A stretch of 31,445 nt of DNA from Aquificota bacterium (GCA_013153295.1 JAADEV010000118.1:1-31445); one strand, 5' to 3'; positions 23,198 to 31,445 are shown, numbered from the stretch's first letter. Notes: a model not told the origin generated them from the letters alone. Numbers and translations are program-made.

Positions 23198-24454
23198 CTA
23201 TACTTCTTCCAAAAACTGTTGGATAGAAATACTTTCGGCTTTATCTATAGAAGAATAAATATATATCCCTTTGTCCTGTGTGTCCACCCTAAAAAGGATA
23301 ACCTTTCTATATCCGTCCTCAAATGCGTCTTTTATAGACTGTTCCACAGGTCTGTCTACCACCTCCACCCCTACTGTATAGCCCTTTTCCCTTAATGCCC
23401 TTGCCAGTGTGTAAAGCTGGGATTTGTCAGATGAGGGGCTTACTAAAAAGAAATCCTTTTTACCCTCTGCTGTGGTTTTTCCGCTGTTTTTAACCCACTG
23501 CCACAGGTTGTAAATATCAAAGGCAAACCCGGTAGCAGGGGTATTACCGTTATACTTTGATATTAGGCTGTCGTATCTGCCCCCCTGTCCTATAGGCTTT
23601 GGGTATCCCTCACCAAAAACCTCAAAAACAATCCCTGTGTAGTAGGAAAACTCCTTAGGCTCCCCTAAATCAAACCTTACCTTTTCCTCAAGCTGGTAAT
23701 CCTTTAGTATGGTGTATATTCTGTTAAGCTGTTCAAGTATACTAACTAAAGTGGGAAAATCTTGATACACATCTTGCAGGTCTTTTATTAGGGATATATC
23801 ACCTTGTAGCTTTGGTATTGATACTATAAATTCCTTTAGCTTGGTAGGTATATCCCTTTTACTTACAAACCTCCTTAGTGAGAAAAACTCCCTCCCTTTT
23901 ATACTTTCCATAAAGGTGTTGTATTCTTCATCTGACAGTTTAAGCTCCTCCTTTAGGAAGGAAAACAGCTTAGTGTTGTTTATATCTATCCAGAAATTAT
24001 CCATACCAAGGTTGTTAACTGAGTTTACAGCTAAGGCTATAACCTCCCCATCTGCGTGTAGGCTGTCTGACCCTATAAGCTCTATCCCAGCTTGTATCCT
24101 TTCCCAAAGGTTGTCCCCTTTAGGGGGGGTATACCTGAATATTGTCCCTTTGTAGTAGTATCTTTTAGGTAATCTTTTCCTCTTTAGAGATGCGAAGTAT
24201 CTACCTATCTGGGCTGTAAAGTCTGCCCTTAGGGTAAGTATATCACCACTGCTCCTGTCCACTAATTTAAATGTTTTTTCCCCTATATCTTCACCTAAGG
24301 CTTTACTGTGGACGGTGTAATACTCTAAGAAAGGTAGTCTAATCTCTTGATAACCCCATTTTTCAAAGGTGTCAGTTATACTGTTAACAATGGAGTTTAT
24401 CTCCGCAGTTTCTTTTCTGTTAAAAACCTTTACACCAGCAGGTAGGTCTATCAT
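23198..24454 (-). CDS. hisZ: ATP phosphoribosyltransferase regulatory subunit
   Basis: This 418-aa protein is a paralogue of histidyl-tRNA synthetase that partners short-form HisG in the first step of histidine biosynthesis. Seen: DLPAGVKVF at the start, TLRADFTAQIGRYFAS (motif 2 region; HisZ-like rather than HisS), RIQAGIELIGSD, and IGQGGRYDSLISKY. The ERIQAGIE segment and the altered histidine loops favour HisZ over HisS. It retains a C-terminal region (about 325-418: KDFFLVSPSSDKSQLYTLAR) resembling the anticodon-binding fold, so it is longer than many HisZ proteins. It follows the phosphatase gene by 14 bases. Confidence 0.85.
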   Translation of the reverse strand: MIDLPAGVKVFNRKETAEINSIVNSITDTFEKWGYQEIRLPFLEYYTVHSKALGEDIGEKTFKLVDRSSGDILTLRADFTAQIGRYFASLKRKRLPKRYYYKGTIFRYTPPKGDNLWERIQAGIELIGSDSLHADGEVIALAVNSVNNLGMDNFWIDINNTKLFSFLKEELKLSDEEYNTFMESIKGREFFSLRRFVSKRDIPTKLKEFIVSIPKLQGDISLIKDLQDVYQDFPTLVSILEQLNRIYTILKDYQLEEKVRFDLGEPKEFSYYTGIVFEVFGEGYPKPIGQGGRYDSLISKYNGNTPATGFAFDIYNLWQWVKNSGKTTAEGKKDFFLVSPSSDKSQLYTLARALREKGYTVGVEVVDRPVEQSIKDAFEDGYRKVILFRVDTQDKGIYIYSSIDKAESISIQQFLEEV

Positions 24455-24468
24455 CTTATACCACCGAT

Positions 24469-25107
24469 TTACAGGGCGTCTAAAGCTGGGACAAACAGCT
24501 CCCCTAAAAAGTATGTGTTGTTAAGTTTATAAAGGATAGGTCTTACTGTATCGTAGTCCAGTATTGAGTAAGAGGCGTTATCACACCCAAAGCTCCAGAA
24601 TTTATCAAGTGGTAGGTTTAAGCCTGCTACAAAGGACGCCCTAATAGGGACTGTGTGGGAAACGGCTACAATAGTTTCCCCGTTGTGTTTTTCAAGGGCT
24701 TTTTCCTGAAACCTTTTTACCCTTTCGTATACTTTATGTAAATCCTCACCATTTGGGAAGTTTACATTTTGGGGTTCGTATAACCACTGGCGGAACATCT
24801 CAGGGTATTCCTCTTTAACTTTTTCAACAAGCATTCCAGACCAGTCCCCGTGGTCTATCTCTATCAGGTCTTCATCTACATTTATAGGTAAACCTAACTC
24901 CTTTGATATATACTCTGCTGTCATATATGTCCTTTTAAGTGGGCTTGAGTATAACGCAGTAGGATTATACTTTTTTAGGGCTTTTGCCAAAAGTTGTGCC
25001 TGTTTATGCCCCCTTTCTGAAAGTTCAGGGTCTAACCTTCCCTGATACTTTCCTATTGGGTTCCACAAACTTTCTGCGTGTCTTACATATATAATCCTTA
25101 CCGCCAT
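24469..25107 (-). CDS. pspA: Phosphoserine phosphatase of histidine phosphatase family (Hydrogenobacter PspA type)
   Basis: The 212-aa cofactor-independent phosphatase carries the family core: R9-H10 (VRHAES), R59 (SSPLKRTY), E83 and H151 (SHTVP). Its overall sequence, including YQGRLDPELSERG, EIDHGDWSGMLVE and KFWSFGCDNASYS, looks very close, as I remember it, to the metal-independent phosphoserine phosphatase PspA of Hydrogenobacter thermophilus. That includes the His after EID (H86) linked to phosphoserine recognition. The start at 25107 is chosen over 25176 because AAGGAG (25113-25118) lies upstream and it avoids overlap with the aminotransferase. The adjacent class V aminotransferase would make its substrate. 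A phosphoglycerate mutase role is the alternative. Confidence 0.82.
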   Translation of the reverse strand: MAVRIIYVRHAESLWNPIGKYQGRLDPELSERGHKQAQLLAKALKKYNPTALYSSPLKRTYMTAEYISKELGLPINVDEDLIEIDHGDWSGMLVEKVKEEYPEMFRQWLYEPQNVNFPNGEDLHKVYERVKRFQEKALEKHNGETIVAVSHTVPIRASFVAGLNLPLDKFWSFGCDNASYSILDYDTVRPILYKLNNTYFLGELFVPALDAL

Positions 25108-25120
25108 TTCCACTCCTTTT

Positions 25121-26263
25121 TTAGATATTTTTAACAAATACCTGCTGGGCTTTTGCCACCCCTTTACCAAGTTCAATATTAAATCCAGATTTGTATAAAG
25201 CCATCTCTAAGCCGGCTATAAGCTGGGTTATATCGTTAAAATCAAAGTATCCCATATGTGCAAGTCTGAGTATCTTCCCTTTCAGGTGGTCTTGTCCACC
25301 TGCTACCCTAAAACCTAAATCTAACAGGGTTTTTCTAAGTTGGTTTCCATCTATCCCCTCTGGGGTGTAAACCCCTGTTGCAGAGTTTGATGGGCTTTTG
25401 GAAAGTAGTTGTAATCCAATTTCTTTAACAGCTTCCCTTGTGGCTTCAGCTAATATACTGTGCCTTTTTGCCAGCTGTGGTATACCTTCATCAAGCATCA
25501 TACTTAGACTTTCATTTAAAGCTATTATAAGGCTTATCGCCGGGGTGTAGGCTGTCTGCCCTTCCCTTTGTTTCTTTGTTTCCTTTTCCACATCAAAGTA
25601 GTATTTAGGTATATTACTTTTTGGCAGTCTTCTTTCCGCTTTTTCACTGTAGTATAGGATAGATAACCCCGGTGGCAACATAAACGCCTTTTGTGAACCA
25701 CTTACCAGAATATCTATCCCGTCTTTCTCAGGGTAGACCTCGTATACACCAACAGATGTTATACCGTCAACAACAAGTAAACAGTCATCAAGGGAAGATG
25801 CCACCTTTGATAAAAAGTTTATATCGTGGTATGTGGTTGTGGAGGTTTCAGACTGCTGGACAAGTATACCTTTAAGGTCTGGGTTTTCTTTGGCTATACT
25901 TTCAACCTTCTCCCTGTCGTAGGTCTCACCCCAAGGTATCTGGTAATCTATAACATTAAGTCCAAATGTTTTACCAAGGTCTCTCCATCTCTGTCCAAAC
26001 TTACCGGCGTTTATTACTAATACCTTATCCCCTGTGCTGAAAAAGTTAAGTATTGAGGCTTCCATTCCCCCTGTCCCAGAGGAGGAAAAGAGTATTACAT
26101 CTCTATCTGTTTGTAAAAGTTTTTGGAGTTTTTCCCTAACCTGAAAAAATATTTTTGTAAACTCAGGTGTCCTGTGGTGGATTATCTGCTGTCCCAGTGC
26201 TTTTATAACCTGCGGTGGAAGTGGAACAGGTCCCGGTGTAAACAGCCTTTCCTTTACAAGCAT
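25121..26263 (-). CDS. Class V aminotransferase, possible phosphoserine aminotransferase
   Basis: The 380-aa PLP enzyme is of the serine-pyruvate/alanine-glyoxylate aminotransferase group. Seen: LFTPGPVPLPPQV at the start, SSSGTGGMEASI (PLP phosphate region, about 60-71), VVDGITSVG and the PLP lysine K192 in VSGSQKAFMLPPG, with RVAGGQDHLKGKILRLAHMG near the end. Family members include serine-glyoxylate aminotransferase and the archaeal-type enzyme that replaces SerC. The next gene is a PspA-type phosphoserine phosphatase only 13 bases away, so conversion of phosphohydroxypyruvate to phosphoserine is the best guess; this is inferred from context. It is the first gene of the ten-gene operon, with GGAGG before its ATG. 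Confidence 0.87.
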   Translation of the reverse strand: MLVKERLFTPGPVPLPPQVIKALGQQIIHHRTPEFTKIFFQVREKLQKLLQTDRDVILFSSSGTGGMEASILNFFSTGDKVLVINAGKFGQRWRDLGKTFGLNVIDYQIPWGETYDREKVESIAKENPDLKGILVQQSETSTTTYHDINFLSKVASSLDDCLLVVDGITSVGVYEVYPEKDGIDILVSGSQKAFMLPPGLSILYYSEKAERRLPKSNIPKYYFDVEKETKKQREGQTAYTPAISLIIALNESLSMMLDEGIPQLAKRHSILAEATREAVKEIGLQLLSKSPSNSATGVYTPEGIDGNQLRKTLLDLGFRVAGGQDHLKGKILRLAHMGYFDFNDITQLIAGLEMALYKSGFNIELGKGVAKAQQVFVKNI

Positions 26264-26298
26264 AAATCCTCCACTAAAAAGCTAAGTGTAGTTTTAAT

Positions 26299-26304
26299 AT
26301 TATA
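26299..26304 (-). promoter_or_regulatory. Candidate -10 element of the ten-gene operon
   Basis: A perfect TATAAT on the - strand lies 36 bases upstream of the aminotransferase ATG. No good -35 hexamer is present 16-18 bases further up, so the call rests on the -10 alone and on its position at the head of the operon. Confidence 0.4.
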
Positions 26305-26355
26305 CATATTATTTAAGGGTTTAGGGATATAGGTTTGGATATTCTGTTAAAAAGG

Positions 26356-26384
26356 TTGCTTTTTTATTTAACTTGCCATAGGAT
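26356..26384 (+). promoter_or_regulatory. Candidate promoter of nuoG-argJ
   Basis: TTGCTT (26356-26361) and TAGGAT (26379-26384) are spaced by 17 bases on the + strand, ahead of nuoG. Matches to both consensus hexamers are partial. The nuoG ribosome-binding site (AAGGG, about 26405-26409) is weak. Confidence 0.35.
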
Positions 26385-26419
26385 AAGGAAAAATCAGGGC
26401 ATAAAAGGGTTATTAGCAG

Positions 26420-28369
26420 ATGGGGAAGCAGATAAATATCACAGTTGACGGTGTTCAGATAACAGTCCCAGAGGGGACTACAGTCCTTGAGGCTATAAAA
26501 AAACTTAACAAGGTTGTTCCTACATTTTGCTACCACCCAAAGCTACCTGTTTTCGGTGGTTGCCGTATGTGTCTCGTTTACGAAAGTAGATGGAGAAGAA
26601 ACATTATAGCCTGTGCCACTAAAGTTGAAGAGGGAATGGAGATACAAACAGACCACAAAACCACCGCAGAGGAAAGGAAGTTTATCCTTGAGATGCTTTT
26701 TACCAGACACCCCCTTGACTGTCCAATATGTGATAAAGCAGGGGAGTGTGATTTACAGAACTGGGGAACTTACTACGGCACACAGGTTAATATCACCCCT
26801 ATAACCCCATTTGAAAAGATTAGACCTGAGGAAAACTGGGAAAGTGATTTTTTTGAGTATGTATCAAACAGATGTGTTCTCTGCCTCAGATGTGTAAGTG
26901 TATGCCACAATGTTGTCCAAGCTAAAACATTAAACCAGAAGGAAAGGGGCTTTGAGATAGTTATATCTCCAGATAAAAAGCCTATGGACAGTAAAAGTAG
27001 CTGTGAGGCTTGTGGTTTATGTGTAGATGTATGTCCAGTTGGAGCTATACTGTTTAAGCCCTTTAAGTATAAAACCCGCCCTTGGCTTTTAAAGGAAAGT
27101 GTTGTAAGCTGTGGGCTTTGTTTTATGCAGTGTCCAGTGGCAATAGACCACGATGGAAAAAGTATCTACAGAATAAGGTCTACAGCAGACTTACGGATTT
27201 GTGGGAATGTTTACCTTGGATACGATGTGCAGGACAGCAACAGGCTACAACAGGGTCTTGCAGATGGGAAACCTATCTCCCCTACAGAAGGTATAAAAAC
27301 TATAGCAGAAAAGATAAACAGCCACAGACCTGAGGAAACAGCTGTAATCCTCTCCCCATACAGCTCAACAGAAACATTTAAAGGGATAAAAAAACTACTT
27401 ACAAAAATTCCCCTTATAGCCACATCAACAATAACCCTTGATTATATGCCGACAGTGGCAGGCTTTAAGGAGGAAGCAGGGGAATACACCCCACCTACAG
27501 AGGAAGAGGTTTTAACAGCTGATAGTATTATCGTCGTAGGGGGAGATGTATCACAAACAAACCCTGTAATGCCATACCTATTCGGTGGCGTATACCACGA
27601 AGGTATAGAGTTAATAAAGGGGAAGAAAGTTTACTTTTTAGGGGAAAGCCTCAAACACCTTAAAAAACTAAACCCTGTATGGGAAAGGTTTGCCATAAAA
27701 GGCTTAAGGAAAAAGTTAAAGGAGATAATAAAGGAAACAAAGGGAAAAACAGTAGTTATCTACGATGTCCATTCCCATATTACAGAAAAGGCTTACAAAA
27801 TAGGCAAAGCCCTTGGAAAATTCCACAAGGAAACAGGTGTAAAAGTCCTTTTAGCCCCCTCCCAGACAAATACAGTGGGGCTATACGAAACGGTGGACAA
27901 CCTTACCTGTCTTACAGATGTTTTAAACAAAGTAAAAGAAGGGAAGATAAAAAATCTAATCATATTTGATGAGGATATTACCAGATACATAGAACCTGAC
28001 CACCTTCGGGAAGTCCTTATGTCAGCCCAGTTTACAGCTGTAATAAGCCCATTTTCAGATGGACTTGCCCTATCCTCAAATGTAGCTGTAGGCTGTAGCC
28101 TCTGGTTTGAGGAGGAAAGAACCACAAAGGGCTTTTTAGGGGAAAGGAAAAACCCACCTACAATCCCAAGGGGCTTACCACAGGCAAGGATAGTGGAAAC
28201 AATACTGTCAGCTGTAAAACCGCAGGAAGGGAACAGAAGCCAACCAAAACTGTGTTTATATACAGACAAGGGAATTTCCACAAGGGAAACATCAATATGG
28301 AACTTAAACCATATAACAGAAAGGTCTAACAACCTTAGGGAATACAGACAGAAAAGGGAGGGCGTTTAA
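26420..28369 (+). CDS. nuoG: NADH-quinone oxidoreductase subunit G
   Basis: This 649-aa iron-sulfur subunit belongs to the peripheral arm of respiratory complex I. Cluster ligands in order: [2Fe-2S] C37, C48, C51, C65; N5-type H97, C101, C104, C110; two [4Fe-4S] sets C152-C155-C158-C162 and C195-C198-C201-C205; and a further N7-type set C231, C234, C238, C261. The rest is a shortened molybdopterin-oxidoreductase-like domain without cofactor; 649 aa is shorter than the E. coli (about 910) or Thermus (about 780) proteins. No other nuo gene is in the window, so complex I genes are dispersed here. A hydrogenase-associated diaphorase subunit is a less likely alternative. The stop forms TAATG with argJ. 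Confidence 0.85.
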   Translation: MGKQINITVDGVQITVPEGTTVLEAIKKLNKVVPTFCYHPKLPVFGGCRMCLVYESRWRRNIIACATKVEEGMEIQTDHKTTAEERKFILEMLFTRHPLDCPICDKAGECDLQNWGTYYGTQVNITPITPFEKIRPEENWESDFFEYVSNRCVLCLRCVSVCHNVVQAKTLNQKERGFEIVISPDKKPMDSKSSCEACGLCVDVCPVGAILFKPFKYKTRPWLLKESVVSCGLCFMQCPVAIDHDGKSIYRIRSTADLRICGNVYLGYDVQDSNRLQQGLADGKPISPTEGIKTIAEKINSHRPEETAVILSPYSSTETFKGIKKLLTKIPLIATSTITLDYMPTVAGFKEEAGEYTPPTEEEVLTADSIIVVGGDVSQTNPVMPYLFGGVYHEGIELIKGKKVYFLGESLKHLKKLNPVWERFAIKGLRKKLKEIIKETKGKTVVIYDVHSHITEKAYKIGKALGKFHKETGVKVLLAPSQTNTVGLYETVDNLTCLTDVLNKVKEGKIKNLIIFDEDITRYIEPDHLREVLMSAQFTAVISPFSDGLALSSNVAVGCSLWFEEERTTKGFLGERKNPPTIPRGLPQARIVETILSAVKPQEGNRSQPKLCLYTDKGISTRETSIWNLNHITERSNNLREYRQKREGV

Positions 28370-29529
28370 TGGATATAAAAATGGGTGTGGCAAAAGCTGG
28401 CATAAAACCCTCCGGTGATTACGATATACTCGTCCTAAGATTTAAGCCCTCTGTATACAGCCTTTACCTAACCCAAAACAGCCTACCTGCGGCACCTGTT
28501 GTATACGACAGACAGTTAAGGGAAAAGGTTGAAAAAATAAGCGGGATAGTGGTAAACAGCGGAAACGCAAACGCCGCCACCGGTGAAGATGGTCTAAAGG
28601 ACGCAAAGGAGATGGCAGAACTTACAGAAAACTGTTTATCACTAAAGGAAAACTCTGTGTTTGTATTCTCAACAGGGGTAATAGGTGTAAGGCTACCGAT
28701 GGACAAGGTAAGAAAGGGAATAAAGGAAGCCTGTAGCAACTTACAACCTTTAGACCTAAAACTGGCAAGTAGAAGCATATCCACCACAGACAGCTTTGAA
28801 AAGTATACATCTTTACAGTTTTCAATAGACGGAAAAAAGGGACAGGTAGTTGGAATATCAAAAGGGGCTGGAATGATACACCCATCAATGGCAACAATGC
28901 TTGCGTATATCTTTACAGATGTTCAGATAGATAAACCACTTTTAGACAAGGTGTCAAAGGAGGTTGTGGAAAAAACATTTAACTCTATAGATGTTGATGG
29001 GTGTGAAAGCACAAACGACAGCGTTCTTATAGTTGCCACAGGTGAAGGGGAGATAAAAATAACAGAGGAAAATATAGAGGAGTTTAAAGGGTATCTGTAT
29101 AAAGTAGCCCTACAACTTGCAAAGATGATAGTTAAAGACGGTGAAGGGGCTACAAAACTTATACAGATAGATGTTTTTCAGGCAGAAAGCCCACAGGAAG
29201 CAAAGGAAGTAGGAGAGGCTATAGCCTTATCAAACCTGTTTAAAACAGCTATGTTTGGAAACGACCCAAACTGGGGTAGGATACTGTCAGCTGTAGGACA
29301 GCTACACAAAGATATAGATTTTTCAAAGGTCAAACTGTATATAGGGGATTTTCTCATATACGATGGGAAACCAACAAACTACGACAGGGAAAGGGCAGTG
29401 GAGTATCTAAAAAACAACAGTGAGGTGGTTGTAAAACTATACCTATCAAGGGGAGACGCCAGCTGGAGTTATTACACCTGCGACCTAACATATAAGTATG
29501 TAGAAATAAACGCAGAGTATACTACTTGA
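28369..29529 (+). CDS. argJ: Glutamate N-acetyltransferase / amino-acid acetyltransferase
   Basis: The 386-aa ArgJ protein moves the acetyl group from N-acetylornithine to glutamate in the cyclic arginine pathway, and in bifunctional forms also uses acetyl-CoA. Seen: VNSGNANAATGEDGLKDA (about 62-79), the oxyanion-hole segment STGVIGVRLP (101-110), and the self-cleavage site GMIHPSMATMLAY, with cleavage expected before nucleophile Thr176. DVDGCESTNDSV and GNDPNWGRILSAVG follow. All expected motifs are present and the length is normal. The gene starts in a TAATG overlap with nuoG, an unrelated function. Whether it is mono- or bifunctional is not decidable here. It converges on nadE with two bases between them. 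Confidence 0.93.
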   Translation: MDIKMGVAKAGIKPSGDYDILVLRFKPSVYSLYLTQNSLPAAPVVYDRQLREKVEKISGIVVNSGNANAATGEDGLKDAKEMAELTENCLSLKENSVFVFSTGVIGVRLPMDKVRKGIKEACSNLQPLDLKLASRSISTTDSFEKYTSLQFSIDGKKGQVVGISKGAGMIHPSMATMLAYIFTDVQIDKPLLDKVSKEVVEKTFNSIDVDGCESTNDSVLIVATGEGEIKITEENIEEFKGYLYKVALQLAKMIVKDGEGATKLIQIDVFQAESPQEAKEVGEAIALSNLFKTAMFGNDPNWGRILSAVGQLHKDIDFSKVKLYIGDFLIYDGKPTNYDRERAVEYLKNNSEVVVKLYLSRGDASWSYYTCDLTYKYVEINAEYTT

Positions 29530-29531
29530 TA

Positions 29532-31307
29532 CTACTCCCTATACCTGTTTGTAATTGGCATTCTACGGTCTTTGCCGTAGTTTCTTTTGCTTACCTTTAT
29601 ACCAATTGGGGCTTGTCTCCTTTTATACTCGTTAATATCTATCATTCTTACAATTCTGTTTATATCCTTTTGTGATACATCTAAACCTTCTTCTACCTTT
29701 AGTCTGTATCCAATCTGGTTTACGGGAATATCCTCCTCAACATACATCTGTATTATCCTGTCAAGTATAGGGTATGGTAAAAGCTCATCTTCATCTTTCT
29801 GGTCAGGTCTAAGCTCTGCAGATGGGGGTTTTTTTATAACTCGCTGTGGTATTACTTCCCTTTTCCATATATGTTTGTTTATAAACTCAGCTAATTTGTA
29901 AACCTCTGTTTTGTAGACATCTTTTAAAACTGCAAATCCCCCTGCCATATCCCCGTAAAGGGTGGCGTATCCAACACTCATCTCAGATTTGTTTCCAGTT
30001 GTTAAAACCAGCCAACCAAATTTGTTGGACAGAGCCATAAGGATATTCCCCCTAATCCTTGCCTGTAGGTTTTCCTCTGTAATATCAGGCTTCAGCCCTT
30101 TAAAAATCGGGTTTAATGTATCTAAATAAAGCTGAAACAGGTTATCTATCGGCACTGTAATGGTTTCTATCCCTAAATTTTCCCCCAGCTTTAAAGCGTC
30201 CTGTGTACTTTCTTTAGAAGTGTATCTTGAGGGCATAAGGATACCTTTTACATTCTCCCTGCCAAGTGTGTCCACAGCTACAGCCCCAACAACAGAACTA
30301 TCTATACCACCACTTAAGCCAACTACCACCTTACTAAAGCCGTTTTTCTGTATATAATCCCTTAGCCCTACACACAGGGCGTAGTAAATATCACTTTCCA
30401 CAGATGGGTAATCTATATCCCCAACTTCCCTGTATATGTAATCCCTTTCCTTTAGCTTATACGGTATCTGTATAACCTGTATATCCCCTGTATCTTTAAA
30501 GGTTTCCCTTAAACTCCTTATACGGTTATCTTTTAAGCCTTTTCTAAATGTGTCCTCCACAGGAATATCCTGCACAAGTAGACCTTCTCCACCGTCTTTT
30601 CTACCTTCTATCCTATCTGTAATATGGGATACTAACCTCCCTGAAGGGGATACAAACATACTGCTACTGTCAAACACAAGCTCGTCCTGACCACCTACCA
30701 TATTCACATAACCTATAAATATGTGGTGGTCTCTTGCCCTAACCTTTAACAGTTCAACCCTTTCCTTTAATTTACCTTTGTGGAATGGGGAGGCATTTAC
30801 ACTTATTAAAACCTCTGCCCCTTTAAGCACCTGTTTTGTTATTGGACTGTGTGGATACCATAAATCTTCACATATGGATAGCCCTACCTTACAACCGTCA
30901 ATATCAAGGATTACCCCTTTATCCCCCCTTTTAAAATACCTTAATTCATCAAACACCCCATAGTTAGGCAGGTAATTTTTGTGGTAAACGGCAAGTATCT
31001 CCCCATCTTTAACCACCGCAAGGGCGTTATACAGGTCGTTATCCCTGTCCACAAAACCGACCAAGCTGATAATCCCTTTACTAATCTTTGCTATCTCTGA
31101 TAGGGCTTTTAAGTTCCTTTCCACAAACGAAGGTTTAAGCAGTAAATCCTCAGGGGGATACCCGGTTATGGCAAGCTCAGGAAAGGCAACAATATCAGCC
31201 CCTTCTTTTTTAGCTTTATCTATATAGGAGATTATCTTTTTTGTATTACCTTCTATATCGCCGACAGTTGTGTTTATCTGGGCTAAAGCAACCCTTAAAA
31301 CCTTCAA
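29532..31307 (-). CDS. nadE: Glutamine-dependent NAD+ synthetase
   Basis: This 591-aa two-domain enzyme makes NAD+ from nicotinate adenine dinucleotide using glutamine as nitrogen donor. The N-terminal nitrilase-type glutaminase has the Glu-Lys-Cys triad E44 (FPELAITGYPPEDLL), K110 (YHKNYLPNYGVFDE) and C146 (SICEDLW). The C-terminal synthetase has the P-loop SGGIDSS (332-338) plus LTTGNKSEMSVGYATLYGD and KKPPSAELRPDQKDED. The start codon is TTG at 31307, behind a strong AAGGAGGG (31312-31319); no ATG lies nearby. It follows the partial upstream gene by 11 bases, so it is probably in an operon with it. Confidence 0.93.
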   Translation of the reverse strand: MKVLRVALAQINTTVGDIEGNTKKIISYIDKAKKEGADIVAFPELAITGYPPEDLLLKPSFVERNLKALSEIAKISKGIISLVGFVDRDNDLYNALAVVKDGEILAVYHKNYLPNYGVFDELRYFKRGDKGVILDIDGCKVGLSICEDLWYPHSPITKQVLKGAEVLISVNASPFHKGKLKERVELLKVRARDHHIFIGYVNMVGGQDELVFDSSSMFVSPSGRLVSHITDRIEGRKDGGEGLLVQDIPVEDTFRKGLKDNRIRSLRETFKDTGDIQVIQIPYKLKERDYIYREVGDIDYPSVESDIYYALCVGLRDYIQKNGFSKVVVGLSGGIDSSVVGAVAVDTLGRENVKGILMPSRYTSKESTQDALKLGENLGIETITVPIDNLFQLYLDTLNPIFKGLKPDITEENLQARIRGNILMALSNKFGWLVLTTGNKSEMSVGYATLYGDMAGGFAVLKDVYKTEVYKLAEFINKHIWKREVIPQRVIKKPPSAELRPDQKDEDELLPYPILDRIIQMYVEEDIPVNQIGYRLKVEEGLDVSQKDINRIVRMIDINEYKRRQAPIGIKVSKRNYGKDRRMPITNRYRE

Positions 31308-31318
31308 GATACCCTCCT

Positions 31319-31444
31319 TTAATATTCCTTATACTGTATTTTTATATCAAAGTATTTGAGTATATCTTCTGGATTTGTAAGATTTGCTCCTAATAGATCT
31401 TTTATACGCATTTCGTATACGTTTTTGATTTCTATTGTTAAGCG
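31319..31444 (-). CDS. C-terminal end of an unidentified protein (cut by window edge)
   Basis: The last 41 codons of a - strand reading frame enter from the right edge and end with TAA at 31319-31321, overlapping the nadE ribosome-binding site. The fragment includes VYEMRIKDLLGANLTNPEDI and ends DIKIQYKEY. It is open across the whole visible length and its codon use fits its neighbours, so it is probably a real gene. Too little is present to assign a family. Confidence 0.55.
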   Translation of the reverse strand, partial: RLTIEIKNVYEMRIKDLLGANLTNPEDILKYFDIKIQYKEY

Positions 31445-31445
31445 T

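Noticed and set aside
23198..24454. Histidyl-tRNA synthetase (hisS)
   Set aside because: The TLRADFTAQIGRY and RIQAGIELIG segments fit HisZ, and the catalytic loops of HisS are not convincingly kept. HisZ is the better call, with modest doubt because of the C-terminal domain.
1..31445. CRISPR array, tRNA genes, insertion sequences or phage att sites
   Set aside because: No regularly spaced repeats, cloverleaf-like segments, transposase genes or flanking direct repeats were found on reading both strands by eye.

Overview
The window looks like a compact thermophile genome of the phylum Aquificota (Aquificaceae or Hydrogenothermaceae type); the genus cannot be fixed from sequence alone. Supporting signs are: a family A DNA polymerase of about 585 aa with no 5'-3' exonuclease domain; a RusA-type resolvase; a histidine-phosphatase-family phosphoserine phosphatase very like the one known from Hydrogenobacter; NuoG plus HisZ; frequent AGG/AGA (Arg) and ATA (Ile) codons; and almost no intergenic DNA. 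Three convergent gene pairs are separated by only 1-2 bases. No tRNA, rRNA, CRISPR array, insertion sequence or prophage is visible.

Region 1 (1-926, + strand) holds one AIM24/TIGR00266-family gene.

Region 2 (929-16172, all - strand) is the centre of interest: a 13-gene array that appears to be one transcription unit from a good sigma-70-type promoter at 16221-16249. In transcription order it encodes: a secreted two-domain rhodanese; a YeeE/YedE sulfur-compound transporter; a 47-aa membrane peptide; a membrane-anchored rhodanese-like protein that lacks the usual catalytic Cys but ends Gly5-Cys-Leu; the alpha, beta and haem-binding subunits of a type II DMSO-reductase-family molybdoenzyme (SerABC/DdhABC/EbdABC-like, with the gamma subunit fused to cytochrome c); a second secreted 166-aa protein also ending Gly-Cys-Leu; a complete second molybdoenzyme of PsrABC/TtrABC architecture (four-cluster ferredoxin, NrfD-type membrane subunit, 1095-aa Tat-exported catalytic subunit); a TorD-like chaperone; and a two-ferredoxin-domain protein with an internal Tat-like segment. 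The context points to periplasmic oxidation, reduction or disproportionation of inorganic sulfur compounds, with one enzyme exchanging electrons with c-type cytochromes and the other with quinone. The substrate cannot be read from the sequence.

Region 3 (16393-26263) starts with a + strand RusA-like resolvase gene, convergent with a ten-gene - strand operon. In transcription order that operon is: class V aminotransferase, phosphoserine phosphatase, hisZ, SlyD-like FKBP, alr, NtrC-family regulator, aroD, DksA/TraR protein, pncA, polA. The first two probably form the serine pathway; the last four are joined by very short gaps or stop/start overlaps.

Region 4 (26420-31444) carries nuoG and argJ (TAATG-coupled, + strand), then nadE (TTG start, - strand) behind the 3' end of an unidentified gene cut by the window edge.
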